This document shows, piece after piece, positions 16,964 to 26,927 of a DNA stretch of 64,000 bases. The position numbers were made by a program, and so were the translations under genes. Positions within the stretch are counted from its first letter, which is position 1. The number at the start of each line of letters is the position of its first letter. This DNA comes from FEN-1297 sp963710735 (lineage in GTDB: Bacteria > Bacteroidota > Ignavibacteria > Ignavibacteriales > Ignavibacteriaceae), in assembly GCA_963710735.1 (NCBI GenBank), contig CAVQBN010000024.1, positions 454,785 to 518,784 of the forward strand, read 5' to 3'. Under the pieces are notes generated by a model. That model was not told the origin of the DNA, made no database searches, and worked only from the letters and a program-made list of their open reading frames with translations.

Positions 16964-19702
16964 TTAAAAACCAATACTTAAACCAATGCGTACCTGCCTT
17001 GGTGCCGAATAACTTGAAGGATCATTTAAATATTGCTGAAGCGTATTCAGCCCGATTATGGTTCCTGCTGTTTTTATGTCCTGAGTTAAAAGATCGTTTG
17101 CTCGTCCGGTAGCGGAATTAACATTTACTTCGTTCTTTATATCTAAGAGATTGTAAACAAGTAAAAACAAATTCAAATCTACCCCGGCAACTTTGAAAGT
17201 TTTCTGAGCCCTCATATCAACATTGTAGGTAGGCGGTTTAATACCGTTATTTTCAAATAGCAGACCCTGTGAAATTCTTATATCTTCTGTATAAGGGAAG
17301 CCTGAACCGTAATTAAATATAAGCCCGATATTCCAATCGTCTGGCCGACCGATATTTGCGGATATATTTAGTGTAGATCTTTGATCCCAATTGAGAGGAA
17401 CAAAAGTTTTATTTGTTTGAACCGGAGGATATGTCTGATTGTTATAATATTGCGCCATCGGGTCGGAAGCATCACCTTCCGCTATTTGATAAGTATAATC
17501 TAACTTAATACTAAATAATTCTGAAAATCTTTTATCTAATGTTACAATAAAGCCTTTGACATTTGCATAGTCCCTATTTACAAAACGCGCATATTTAAAG
17601 CCGTGGTAAGTATTAATTATTTCCGTACCTAATAAGTTTCGTATATCTTGATAGTAAACCGTGAAGTCCAGAGAAAGATCTGCTGCCAGTGCCTGCTGAA
17701 GGCCTAATTCGTACTTTAGTCGTTCTTTCGGGTTCCAAATTTGGATTACCCATTATTGTTGTTAATGCACCATTAGGATTAAGTGCAGCATACGAATTTT
17801 CATATAAGATTTGAAAAGCTGGGTATCTGGAAGAAATGACCGTATGAAAAGTGAATAATACCTTTATCTGTTATTGGAAATGAAATTCCTAAACGAGGGA
17901 CTTAATTGCATTTTTGCTGAAGCTTCAACCATTTTACCCGCATTAACAAAATTTGTATCTTTCTCCGGGATTGTTTAGATCCATTAAATATTGTGAATTA
18001 GGTTTGAAATAATCAAAGCGGAGGCCAAAATTAACAATCATTATGTCATATTCCGCTTTGTCCTGAATATATGCTGAAAAACTCGTGGGATATTTTGTGT
18101 ATGCCAGGTTGCTGTATGAGCCAAGTTCGCTATATAGAGGAGTATATATGGAATTGGAGTTTCCGGAGGCGGTATTGGGACTAATTAAATTATTTCCATG
18201 ATTATAAAGTTTATACCAGTCAACTTCAGCTCCGACACCTAATTTGTGTTCTTTCGAAACTTGAGCATTAAGTTGCCATTGAAGAATACTTTCAATTGTT
18301 TCTCTTTCATAACGCCCCGTTTGCTGACCACCGTATTGGAATGTATAACTAGAACTGGGAACACCTTGACTTGGGTCAACATATCTGGGGTCATTAGGAT
18401 CATCATAAACTGCCCCATGATAATTATACCTATTCACAGCAAATTTTAATGTTTCATAAATACTTTGCGATGGTATATGAGAAATCTGAAAACTATTTAT
18501 CATAACCATCAGAATAATAATTCATAATACCATCCAGGGTTCCATGCCCACTGATGGCTGTAATATTTATTCCAATCTTTATTCCAAAGAATGCTATAGG
18601 AAAATTTAACACTTGGCAACAAATATGTTAATTTTCCATTAAAGGTATATCTTTGTGTCGGATTCATGGGAACATATGCACTATCTCCGCTATTGGAGAT
18701 GATAGGATTATCCGCTCAAATCTTTTGCACCGTAATAAGCGGATTATCGGAGACATTAAAAATTCTTTGGCCATATAAATATCCCGGATCATAAAAATAT
18801 CTGCCTGTTGTAAAAAAAGTCAGATGTGGTATAAGTACTGTCGGACCACTTAAACTAAATTCATAATCCTTTGTTCTAAAAGTTACAAGTTTTCCAATAT
18901 TCGGGAAAAGATTTGTATGAGTCGATACATAGTCACCTGTATATGCTGAAATTTGACCGTGAAAAGTTTCTGATCCATCCTGTGTTACAATGTTAACAAT
19001 ACCCGACATAGCTCTTCCGTATTCAGCGTTAAATGTTCCGCTGATTACTTCCATTTCTCTTATCGAGGAATTTTCAACTTGAAGAGGAAGTGAACCGTTA
19101 AATGCATCGGTTACCGGCAGTCCATCAATTAAATAAGATACTTCATCCGAACGGCCGCCTCTGAAATGCCCGCCTACAACACCAGCTTGCAAATTAATTA
19201 TTTGCCCAACACTCTCAACAGGCATCATTTTAATTTCGTTTGATGAAACAGTTACAGAAGATGAAGTCAAATCTTTTTGTACCAATGGTCTCTGTGCAGT
19301 AATAACAACTTCCTTAGTGCTGATTGAGGTCTGATTTAACTTTATATCAAGATTAAATGTAAGGTCTATTTTGATCGGAACTTTTTTGACCACTACTTTT
19401 CCATAACCTACAGAACTAACAATAACTGTATAGTTTCCGGGAGGTATGTTGTTTATATAATAATAACCGTCAACATCTGCAGCAGCGCCATAATATGTTC
19501 CTTCAATCAATATATTTGCACCTACAACAGGCTCTCCGGTTTTCGCATCTGTAACTTTTCCGGAAAGCTTACCCGTTGTGCCCGCAAAAGAAATATTTGA
19601 GAAGAGAAGAATTGACATGAATATTAAAAATATTTCTTTCAATTTTGCAAAAAGGTATTCTAATTTTAACACATTCAAATTATCATTATTACACATGATC
19701 AT
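16964..19702 (-). pseudogene. SusC-like TonB-dependent receptor, interrupted by frameshifts
   Basis: About 910 residues when repaired. The N-terminal part reads cleanly: signal peptide, a carboxypeptidase-regulatory-like domain (GKLSGKVTDAKTGEPVVGAN), then the TonB plug with GGHFRGGRSDEVSYLIDGLP and EYGRAMSGIVNIVTQDG. The barrel is broken by an in-frame TGA near 18716 and by single extra bases near 18520, 18508, 17953, 17898, 17815 and 17720. Each sits in or next to a short homopolymer, and removing one base at each continues the barrel to the terminal strand RIGLSIGF. Outer-membrane receptors of this class import oligosaccharides using TonB energy. I start at the ATG at 19702, which has a GGGA site; a TTG lies at 19711. 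No SusD gene accompanies it. Either a pseudogene or poor sequence. Confidence 0.82.
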
Positions 19703-19756
19703 TTTTCCCAAATAGATAGTAATATGAATTATTATTCAATCATAACCAAAATAAAT

Positions 19757-19784
19757 TAGTGCAGCACATTTTTGTGCTGCACTA
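19757..19784. terminator. Perfect 12-bp hairpin between the surface protein and receptor genes
   Basis: Stem TAGTGCAGCACA / TGTGCTGCACTA with a TTTT loop, 12 bases after the stop codon of the upstream gene on the minus strand. The following minus-strand sequence (ATTTATTTTGG) is only moderately T-rich. It could be a partial terminator or an mRNA-stabilising stem that gives the surface protein more transcript than the receptor. Confidence 0.6.
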
Positions 19785-19795
19785 TGAACATTTTT

Positions 19796-22316
19796 TTATT
19801 TAAGTAACATCATTTTTTTAACATTTTGGAAAGCACCTGACTGAAGTTTATAGAAATAAACACCACTTGCTAAACTAGAAGCATTGAAATTAATTGTATG
19901 GCTTCCTTGCACTTGATATTCATTTACCAAGGTTTTAACTACACGACCAAGTATGTCGTATACTTTTAATGTTACCAAGCCCGGTTTCATTAAAGTATAC
20001 TGAATTTGTGTCGACGGGTTGAATGGATTTGGATAATTTTGTGATAACTCATAAGTACTAACAGTTTGATTATGATTTTTTATGCCAGTTACATTCCATT
20101 GGTCTCCGATCCAAGTATTGGACCAAAGGGATACATCTGAATATGAATTACCATTTGCGATAGAAGAATAATCCAATTGTCCGTCTCTTGTAGTTTTTCC
20201 TATACTCACACTGCTTAATTCGATATCAAAAGGAATTCTCATACCTACCTGCGGGACAAATAGGTTATCTGATCTTGTATTACCAGTATTGGACTTATGT
20301 GCAATATCCTGCCATGATATTTTTGCTTCAAAATTATAACCGGCCAAGGGATCTGGGAATCTTGAACCCCAATAATAGTTACTTCCTGGAACTACAAGTG
20401 AATCAACACCACCATTATCAACAATCACTCTATCTTGAGCAAATCTAAAATGATAATCTGGCTGTGATCCGCTTTGGAGCGACGTGTGCGGAGCACCATG
20501 TGCATTATATAATCCCAAAAACATATCAGTTGCAGTATTAAACCACGATGAAGTGTCAGGATTAAATACTATATTATTTGTATTAATATGTCCGGCCACA
20601 TATAAATAATTTTGATCTACGGCGACATATATTTCACCGGAACTTACAGTATCGTTAGGAACATTAGTATTGGTTACAACTGTTCCACTGCCATCGCTTA
20701 CAAATAAACGGAATGGTTTTATACTAGCCCATTCACTAAGATCACCATCAGCAGCGAAATTTGGCGGTGCAGTAGGATTTATTATTGAAATACCTTTAGC
20801 AGTATTTGTTATAGCAGAACTCATAGGACCAACGGATCCTAAAAGCCCGTCACCGCTTTTACATACCACTGCATAATAGTATGTTACTGATTGATCAGTA
20901 GCAGGAGCTAATAATTTGTGAACAAATTGCTGCTCGCCATGCGCAATACCTTTGCCGGCAACTTCTACACCTTCAGCAGTAATATCTGTAATTGGGTTTA
21001 ATGAATAATAAATATTATATGTTTCATTAGCTTGACCCGGAACATCAGACCAAATTATTGTATTAGTATTATCATTGTTTGCGACACCAGTTATACCTTG
21101 AGGAGCTACAGGAGGAATAGGTGCGCTAGGATGGCCAGTCCAAATATCAGAGAGCCATACATTTTTACCTGTTATGCCATCTCCTTCAGCCATTATTTGC
21201 CATACTGTTACAGCAGCTGAATCAAAACCTGATGGACCATCCTTCGGAACCATATCCTTTAGGGCAATAGCATATCTATGCCATAATGTATCCTGAGTAA
21301 CAATGAAAACTTTACCAACCTTCGCTGTCCCATCTTCAAATTGAACCCTCATTGAATCTACGCCGATGTCTGATTTCATGTAGAACTGAAGACTATCAAC
21401 GGGCCATCCGCCTGAAAGGTTAAATGCTGGAGATACATTATATCCAATTCCATTCCAACCGCCAGTTCCTGATTGATCCCCCATTATCCAGTGTAAGGAA
21501 TTAGTATTTGGAAATGGGCCATTGCCGTTTTCTTGAGCAAAACTTGCATTCCATTGAAAAGCAGTTAGATTATTGGGCGCTGATATTCCATTAAATACAA
21601 CAAAAGGCACAGCTTTATTTCCGGACCTTACAAAACCATCTAACTTTAACTCAAGCGAATCTGCCGGAAGATTTGCATTTGGATCCCAGCCGGAAGTAAT
21701 AAATCCAATATTCCAGCCAACGATTTTATCAGTGTTGAGTTTGTGGTCATTGTAAGTAAATCCGCCCCAGGAATAAGGAGCCATAACAAAACCAGAATCA
21801 CCAGGAATAATAGTTCCATCTTGAGAATTAATTTCTTTTAAATGGAATGGAAAACAAGTACCAATCTCTTTGAGAATCGATTGCAGTTGTGTTATCCATA
21901 ACATATGCTTCCAAAGGATCACCAGGTGCATCTTGATCATAGATAGTAACTCTAAATAACATATTTTCAGGAATGGTTGGAGCTTTTACAACCTTAATCC
22001 ACAATTTAAGAGTGTCACTTGCACTCCAATCCATTGTTTCTCCCTCAGGGAGTCTATATTGAAGCTGAGAATAACTACCCCAACCATGGAATGCACCAAT
22101 AGCCGTTTTCACGTCTAATGAAGCCGCCCCTTCCATTTTGTCTGAAGAATCTGTAGCTACATTCAGATAGCTAGGACTACCTTCAGTATTGCCAGTCCAT
22201 ACAAAGTTGGTATCGGCAGGTACATTATCAAAACTTTCTATCATAGACTGCTGTGCATATACAGCAAATGACCATGACAGCAAAGTAAGAAGAACAGGTA
22301 AAATAACTTTTTTCAT
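19796..22316 (-). CDS. Type IX exported multi-domain carbohydrate-binding protein (one frameshift)
   Basis: About 839 residues after removing one base near 21840, where AAAA should be AAA so that IPFK continues into EINSQDG. Domains in order: signal peptide; two jelly-roll segments (about 25-200 and 200-400) of the CBM11/galactose-binding kind (LHWIMGDQSGTGGW, DSLQFYMKSDIGVDSMRV); a fibronectin-like domain (about 400-490); a CBM9-like domain (about 500-740, starting ADGDLSEWASIKPF); and a NYPNPFNP sorting module ending KKMMLLK. No catalytic motif is seen. It is the second gene of the operon, after the symporter, so it is likely the surface glycan-binding protein that plays the part of SusE/SusF. 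A strong AGGAAG ribosome site precedes the ATG. Confidence 0.78.
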
Positions 22317-22381
22317 GGGTTATCTTCCTTTTTTTATTGTTAATAGACAGTTAATTATTTGAACATTATTATAGAAAATTA

Positions 22382-24010
22382 TTAGAACCATATACTCCAT
22401 AATCCTATTATTACTAAAAGAATAAATGCAGACATCATAACATTTACGCGTAAAGAACCTTTTAAACGATTGCTGGAAAAATTAATAGCAAGTTCTGAAA
22501 AGCTGTTTGGAACTAAATATTGTATTGAAGATATTTTAGATTTTTTCTCTTCCTGAGGCAAATAGCTTATCGTAAGAATAATTAATGTGCTGAATAAGAA
22601 TAAGAATATTGAAAAGTGAAGAAAATTTATGCTTACTAGCGGAGATAAAATTCCCATTTGCTGAACATTAGCCCCATAAATCAATTCCAAAATTAAACGT
22701 AAAAATCCGATTCCTTCACCTATTACTAAAGTTGCTATGGCAGCTTTTGCATTTACCTTTTTAAGAATAAAACCCCAAAGGAAAACTGCAGTTATAGGCG
22801 GGCTTATATATCCCTGTAAGCTCTGTAAATAGAGATAAACCTGCGAACTGATCAGTTTTACCAAGGGGACACATATAATTGCCAAAATTACAATTGCTGT
22901 TGTAGCTAGTCTTCCTATAAGAACTAACTCTCGATCTGATGCGTTTGGATTATTTACTTTATAAAAATCATTCGTAAAAAGAACTGCCACCGTATTAAAT
23001 ACACTTGACAATGATGACATAATTGCCGCAAGGAGGCCAGCTAAAACAATACCCTTAATTCCAATCGGAAGTATATTGCTTGAAAGTAAAAGAGGATATG
23101 CCTCATCACCTTTAATATTTTGAAATAATGCTACTGCTATTAAACCGGGTAATACTAAAATAAAAATAGGCAGTACTTTTAATAGCGCTGCAAATAAGGA
23201 ACCCCGGCGGGCATCATTAATAGATTTAGCTGATAAAATCTTTTGAATAAAATATTCATCGGTAATCCAGTACCAGAATGCAAGAATAGGAGCGCCGAAT
23301 ATTACACCGGTCCATGGATAATCCGGATCCTTAAATGATTTAAACATATTAAAAAAATCAGGGGGTAGTTTTGCCTGTAATCCTGAAAATCCACCGACAG
23401 CTTTTAACCCAAAAATTGTCAGCAAGAGTGCACCGATTATCAACACAATGGCCTGGAAAACATGTGTTTTCATTACTGCAGTAGCACCACCTAAAACAGA
23501 ATAAAGACCGGTAAAAAGTACAATCATAATTGCAGAGGTGTAAATATTTAGGCCGAACATAGTATAAAATAAAATACCTCCTGCAAAAAGAGTTACTGAT
23601 ATTTTCGTAAAGACATAAATGATAATCGAGATAGTTGCAAATGGTTTTCTAAGTGAGGGATCAAATCTTTTTTCAAGGAATTCAGGTGTAGTAACAACCC
23701 CTGCTTTATGATAAATGGGAGCAATTATCCACCCAAGGATTATTAATATAAATATTGCCATTAATTCAAATTGGCCGACTGCAAGTCCCCTTGTTGCACC
23801 TGCACCTGCTAATCCTATGAAGTGTTCGCTTGAAATATTTGTGGCAAATATGGAAAGACCTACTGTTATCCAGCCCATTTTTCTCCCTGCAAGAAAATAA
23901 TCTTCATAGCTTTGATCTTTCTTGCTTGAATAATAAAAGCCCAGGCTCAACACAATAATAAGATATATAAGGAGAATAAGGCTGTCTAAAAAAGTAAAAT
24001 CAACTTGCAA
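22382..24010 (-). CDS. Sodium:solute symporter (SSS family, SGLT-like)
   Basis: 542 residues with about 13-14 transmembrane helices. The first helix starts at residue 8 (LDSLILLIYLIIVLSLGFYY) and is followed by the family motif YEDYFLAGRKMGWITVGLS and ATNISSEHFIGLAGAGA. This is the vSGLT/SGLT branch that brings sugars in with sodium at the inner membrane. The start is a TTG at 24010 with a GGGA site; no ATG lies upstream of helix 1, so a TTG start is needed. It is the first gene of the minus-strand glucan operon, 65 bases from the next. A sigma-54-like promoter candidate lies 28 bases upstream of the start. Confidence 0.9.
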   Translation of the reverse strand: MQVDFTFLDSLILLIYLIIVLSLGFYYSSKKDQSYEDYFLAGRKMGWITVGLSIFATNISSEHFIGLAGAGATRGLAVGQFELMAIFILIILGWIIAPIYHKAGVVTTPEFLEKRFDPSLRKPFATISIIIYVFTKISVTLFAGGILFYTMFGLNIYTSAIMIVLFTGLYSVLGGATAVMKTHVFQAIVLIIGALLLTIFGLKAVGGFSGLQAKLPPDFFNMFKSFKDPDYPWTGVIFGAPILAFWYWITDEYFIQKILSAKSINDARRGSLFAALLKVLPIFILVLPGLIAVALFQNIKGDEAYPLLLSSNILPIGIKGIVLAGLLAAIMSSLSSVFNTVAVLFTNDFYKVNNPNASDRELVLIGRLATTAIVILAIICVPLVKLISSQVYLYLQSLQGYISPPITAVFLWGFILKKVNAKAAIATLVIGEGIGFLRLILELIYGANVQQMGILSPLVSINFLHFSIFLFLFSTLIILTISYLPQEEKKSKISSIQYLVPNSFSELAINFSSNRLKGSLRVNVMMSAFILLVIIGLWSIWF

Positions 24011-24037
24011 ATATTATCCCGTTTTTCTTTGCAATAG

Positions 24038-24054
24038 TTCACAAATAATGCCAA
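24038..24054 (-). promoter_or_regulatory. Candidate sigma-54 promoter of the symporter/TonB operon
   Basis: On the minus strand: TTGGCATTATTTGTGAA. The -24 half (TTGGCA) is perfect; the -12 half is GTGA instead of TTGC, with the strict GG-N10-G spacing. About four mismatches to the 17-base consensus. Supported by the sigma-54 activator encoded next door; not proven. Confidence 0.4.
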
Positions 24055-24701
24055 TTCAACTTTTTATAACAGACTTCATATAAGGATAAAAAATATGTTA
24101 TTTTTATAAAAACAAAAGTTTTTCTTATTAAATTGATAAAATGAAATTTATTATTCTAATAAAACATTTTGATCATTGCATGAATCTAACTTGACATTTT
24201 TGCACTTGGATTTAAAGTAGAATTGTCTCCCGAGTTTATTAAAGATATAAAGCTTTCATTACAGATAATCCCCTTAAAAATTTAGTCTTATAAATTATGA
24301 TTATTATTTTTTAATTAAATATAAGTTTGTCAACTATAAAAATTCCATCATGTTGCTATTAATTAGAAATCACTTTTCTTAATAAAAAAATTATAGAATA
24401 CATGTAAGAGTTAAATACTTCGGATTTTTTTTCGCATTTGCTGAATAATACTCTTTAAAAGAAAAAGCCTTCTAAAAAGAAGGCTTTCCCTACTAAAAAA
24501 GGAGCTATATAACTTTCGCTTACAACTTTAATAGAGCATAAATAATGCCATTTAATTTTAAGAAAAACTGATAATGGTAAATGTTTATTCACAATTCCTT
24601 TTTTAGATATTAAGCTTCTCTTATCAATTTAATAAAAAGGACTTATTATTCTAATAAAATCAACTGATAATTTTAAGTTTATTAATTTAACTTTCGAAAA
24701 T
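24055..24701. other. Intergenic region between GH5-CBM6 and the symporter
   Basis: About 650 AT-rich bases. It contains a strong hairpin at 24464-24487 and upstream sequence for the symporter promoter. No gene is recognised. Confidence 0.5.
24464..24487 (-). terminator. Strong rho-independent terminator downstream of GH5-CBM6
   Basis: Stem AAAGCCTTCT / AGAAGGCTTT with an AAAA loop. On the minus strand it is followed by TTTTCTTTT, the classic T tract. It lies about 215 bases after the GH5-CBM6 stop codon and separates that gene from the symporter operon. Confidence 0.75.
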
Positions 24702-26699
24702 TTATTTGAGCAAAATCATTTTCTTTATTGCAGAGTATTTCCCGGCAGTAATTCTATAAAAATAAATTCCGCTTGTTAAATCTTTTGAATTAAAATTAAT
24801 TGAATACTCACCTGCATCTTTTGTTTCATTAACAAGAGTTTCTATTTCTTTACCAAGGATATTAAATATCTTTAAAGTAACTAAGCTTTTCGATGGAATA
24901 GAATATTTAATTTCAGTAGAAGGATTGAACGGATTTGGATAATTTTGATTCAACTGAAAAGTATAATTATGCTTTTGTACAGATTTAACGGCATCGGGAT
25001 TTAAATTAAACATGAAATAATTTAGATTAAATCCGGGAGCAAGAAATTGAATTTGCAATAAATGCTTTCCAGCCGGAAGTTGAATATTCTGCAAAGTCAT
25101 TGTCTGCCAGTTCTGCCATCCACCAGTTGTAGGAACATCAATGATAGACGATATAATATTACCGTCTAATTTAAAAACTAATTTGCCGCCAGTTTGGTTG
25201 GAGGCATAACGCACGTCAATATTGTAGGAACCTGCTTGAGAAATATTAACAGTATATTTCATCCATTCACCTGAGGCAATCCAGCCCACATCATAACCAT
25301 TTGTAGGAAGATCGTTACAAGATTCAATATCAACGCCGTCATTTCTATAACTTCCGCCTGAATTTGATGAAGTTTGTGAGCCGCCGTTATTTTCATAATC
25401 AACATCGTTGTAGGCATAATTTAATGGGCCCATATCATAATTATCAGCATACACAATTCCAGGGATGGTATTATCTGCAAACGGTACTAATGAATTATCA
25501 CTAGGTTGCCTTATCATAGCATCAATAACATCATTATGGAAAACACAATATTGGAACTTTAAATTATCAGCCATAGTCAACAATGCATTTGTAGCAAAAG
25601 TAACCGTTGGTTTTTGCGCATTCCCCTGCCAGTAATTTATTAACTGCTGATATTCAGCGGTTGTTGGAACATTCAAAGGACCATTAATTGTGTTAAACTT
25701 TTTAAGAGTCCACCAGCACCAGCTTACATCATATTGCTGCATAAGAGTAATGCATTCTGTATACCATGTATTAGAATTTTCCCCAGATTCACCCAGCCAT
25801 AATGGGACATTATAAGTACTTCTTAAATTTAAAAGATACTGAATTGCTCCAGTATTATTCGCGTTCCAATATTTGTGAAAACTGTATGCCATTTTAGAAT
25901 CCCATGGGGGAGTTAAACCACTAAAATCAGTTGCATATTGATTGCCTTCAATGAAAAGGATATGTGTTGTATCTACTGAACGAATTGCATTTGTAATTCT
26001 AACATAAAGATCGCGTAAAGGCTGGTTACCGTTCGGGAAATCCCATCTCGGTTCATTTAAAAGATCATAACCTGCAATGGTTGGCTCATTTTTATAACGT
26101 TCAGCTATGGTTCTCCAAATATCTACGGTTCTAGTTTGCTTAGCAGTATCCTGCCATAAAGATGGAATCGAGGGATCATAATCGGAAATTGTCTGATCAC
26201 TTTCTCCGCCCGGTGCACAGTGCATATCAAGTATAATGTATATATTATATTTTTTGCACCAGGAAATTAGACTATCGAAAATAGCAAACCCGCTTTCCAG
26301 ATACACACCAGGCGAATCCGGTGGCGTTAAAATGTTATAATGAAAAGGAAGTCTTACTAAATTAAATCCCCAGGAAGAAAGTGCTTTTATATCACTTTCT
26401 GTTACAAAGTTTTTCCGGAATGCACTGTAAAAATTATTTGTATTATCTACACCAATTAAGTCTTGAATTTTTTTATGTATTTGGGAAGGAGAATTTGCAA
26501 AGCCGGACATACCAAACATGTAACCTTCAGGTTCCAGCCATCCGCCCAGGCCCATTCCTTTTAAGAAAACTTCCTGGCCGTATTGATTAACAATTTTTGT
26601 CCCGCTGACAGTTAAAAAACTTTGTGAAAAATTTTCTTGTGTTGAATAAATTAAAATGAAAATTAAAATTGAAAAAAAGACTGTAAAATTATACTTCAT
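24702..26699 (-). CDS. GH5 glucanase with CBM6 and type IX sorting tail
   Basis: 665 residues: signal peptide (1-25), GH5 barrel (about 28-370), CBM6 (about 425-560) and type IX module (about 580-665). The catalytic acid/base is in LLNEPRWDF (Glu216) and the nucleophile in WLGESGEN (Glu304); LGGWLEPEGYMF and DMHCAPGG are also typical of this GH5 subgroup, which includes exo-beta-1,3-glucanases and related beta-glucanases. The CBM6 contains NDVDYENNGGSQTS and GEWMKYTVNI. The protein should be displayed on or released from the surface. It has a paralogue at 33210-34436 that lacks the CBM and the tail. A single-gene transcript is implied by its promoter candidate and terminator. Confidence 0.92.
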   Translation of the reverse strand: MKYNFTVFFSILIFILIYSTQENFSQSFLTVSGTKIVNQYGQEVFLKGMGLGGWLEPEGYMFGMSGFANSPSQIHKKIQDLIGVDNTNNFYSAFRKNFVTESDIKALSSWGFNLVRLPFHYNILTPPDSPGVYLESGFAIFDSLISWCKKYNIYIILDMHCAPGGESDQTISDYDPSIPSLWQDTAKQTRTVDIWRTIAERYKNEPTIAGYDLLNEPRWDFPNGNQPLRDLYVRITNAIRSVDTTHILFIEGNQYATDFSGLTPPWDSKMAYSFHKYWNANNTGAIQYLLNLRSTYNVPLWLGESGENSNTWYTECITLMQQYDVSWCWWTLKKFNTINGPLNVPTTAEYQQLINYWQGNAQKPTVTFATNALLTMADNLKFQYCVFHNDVIDAMIRQPSDNSLVPFADNTIPGIVYADNYDMGPLNYAYNDVDYENNGGSQTSSNSGGSYRNDGVDIESCNDLPTNGYDVGWIASGEWMKYTVNISQAGSYNIDVRYASNQTGGKLVFKLDGNIISSIIDVPTTGGWQNWQTMTLQNIQLPAGKHLLQIQFLAPGFNLNYFMFNLNPDAVKSVQKHNYTFQLNQNYPNPFNPSTEIKYSIPSKSLVTLKIFNILGKEIETLVNETKDAGEYSINFNSKDLTSGIYFYRITAGKYSAIKKMILLK

Positions 26700-26732
26700 G
26701 AGAATCCCTTATGTTTTACTTGGGGAATTACA

Positions 26733-26749
26733 TACAACAATCAAGCCAA
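26733..26749 (-). promoter_or_regulatory. Candidate sigma-54 promoter of GH5-CBM6
   Basis: On the minus strand: TTGGCTTGATTGTTGTA, against the consensus TTGGCACGNNNNTTGCA. The -24 TTGGC is intact and the -12 element differs by one base (TTGTA). Spacing is exact. It lies 34 bases before the ATG. Confidence 0.5.
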
Positions 26750-26927
26750 TGGTTTTATAAAAGTATAAAGGATTTCTTATTTACTAAATTTTAGGTAAGA
26801 AAATGGTGATGCTTTAAGCTGCAAAATCATAAATAATTAATCGAGAATTTTACCGGTCAAAAATTATTTATGTCATTTTATATTTATTCAAAATACCAAG
26901 ACGATTTATCAAAAGCATTTTAAAGGT

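Noticed and set aside
17943..18509. Separate 188-residue protein
   Set aside because: It is an internal piece of the TonB receptor barrel left between frame breaks. Its ATG is not a real start.
26774..26805. Inverted repeat TTTCTTA ... TAAGAAA as an activator site for the GH5-CBM6 promoter
   Set aside because: The arms are AT-only in character with uneven inner spacing, and no matching site lies before the other promoter candidates.
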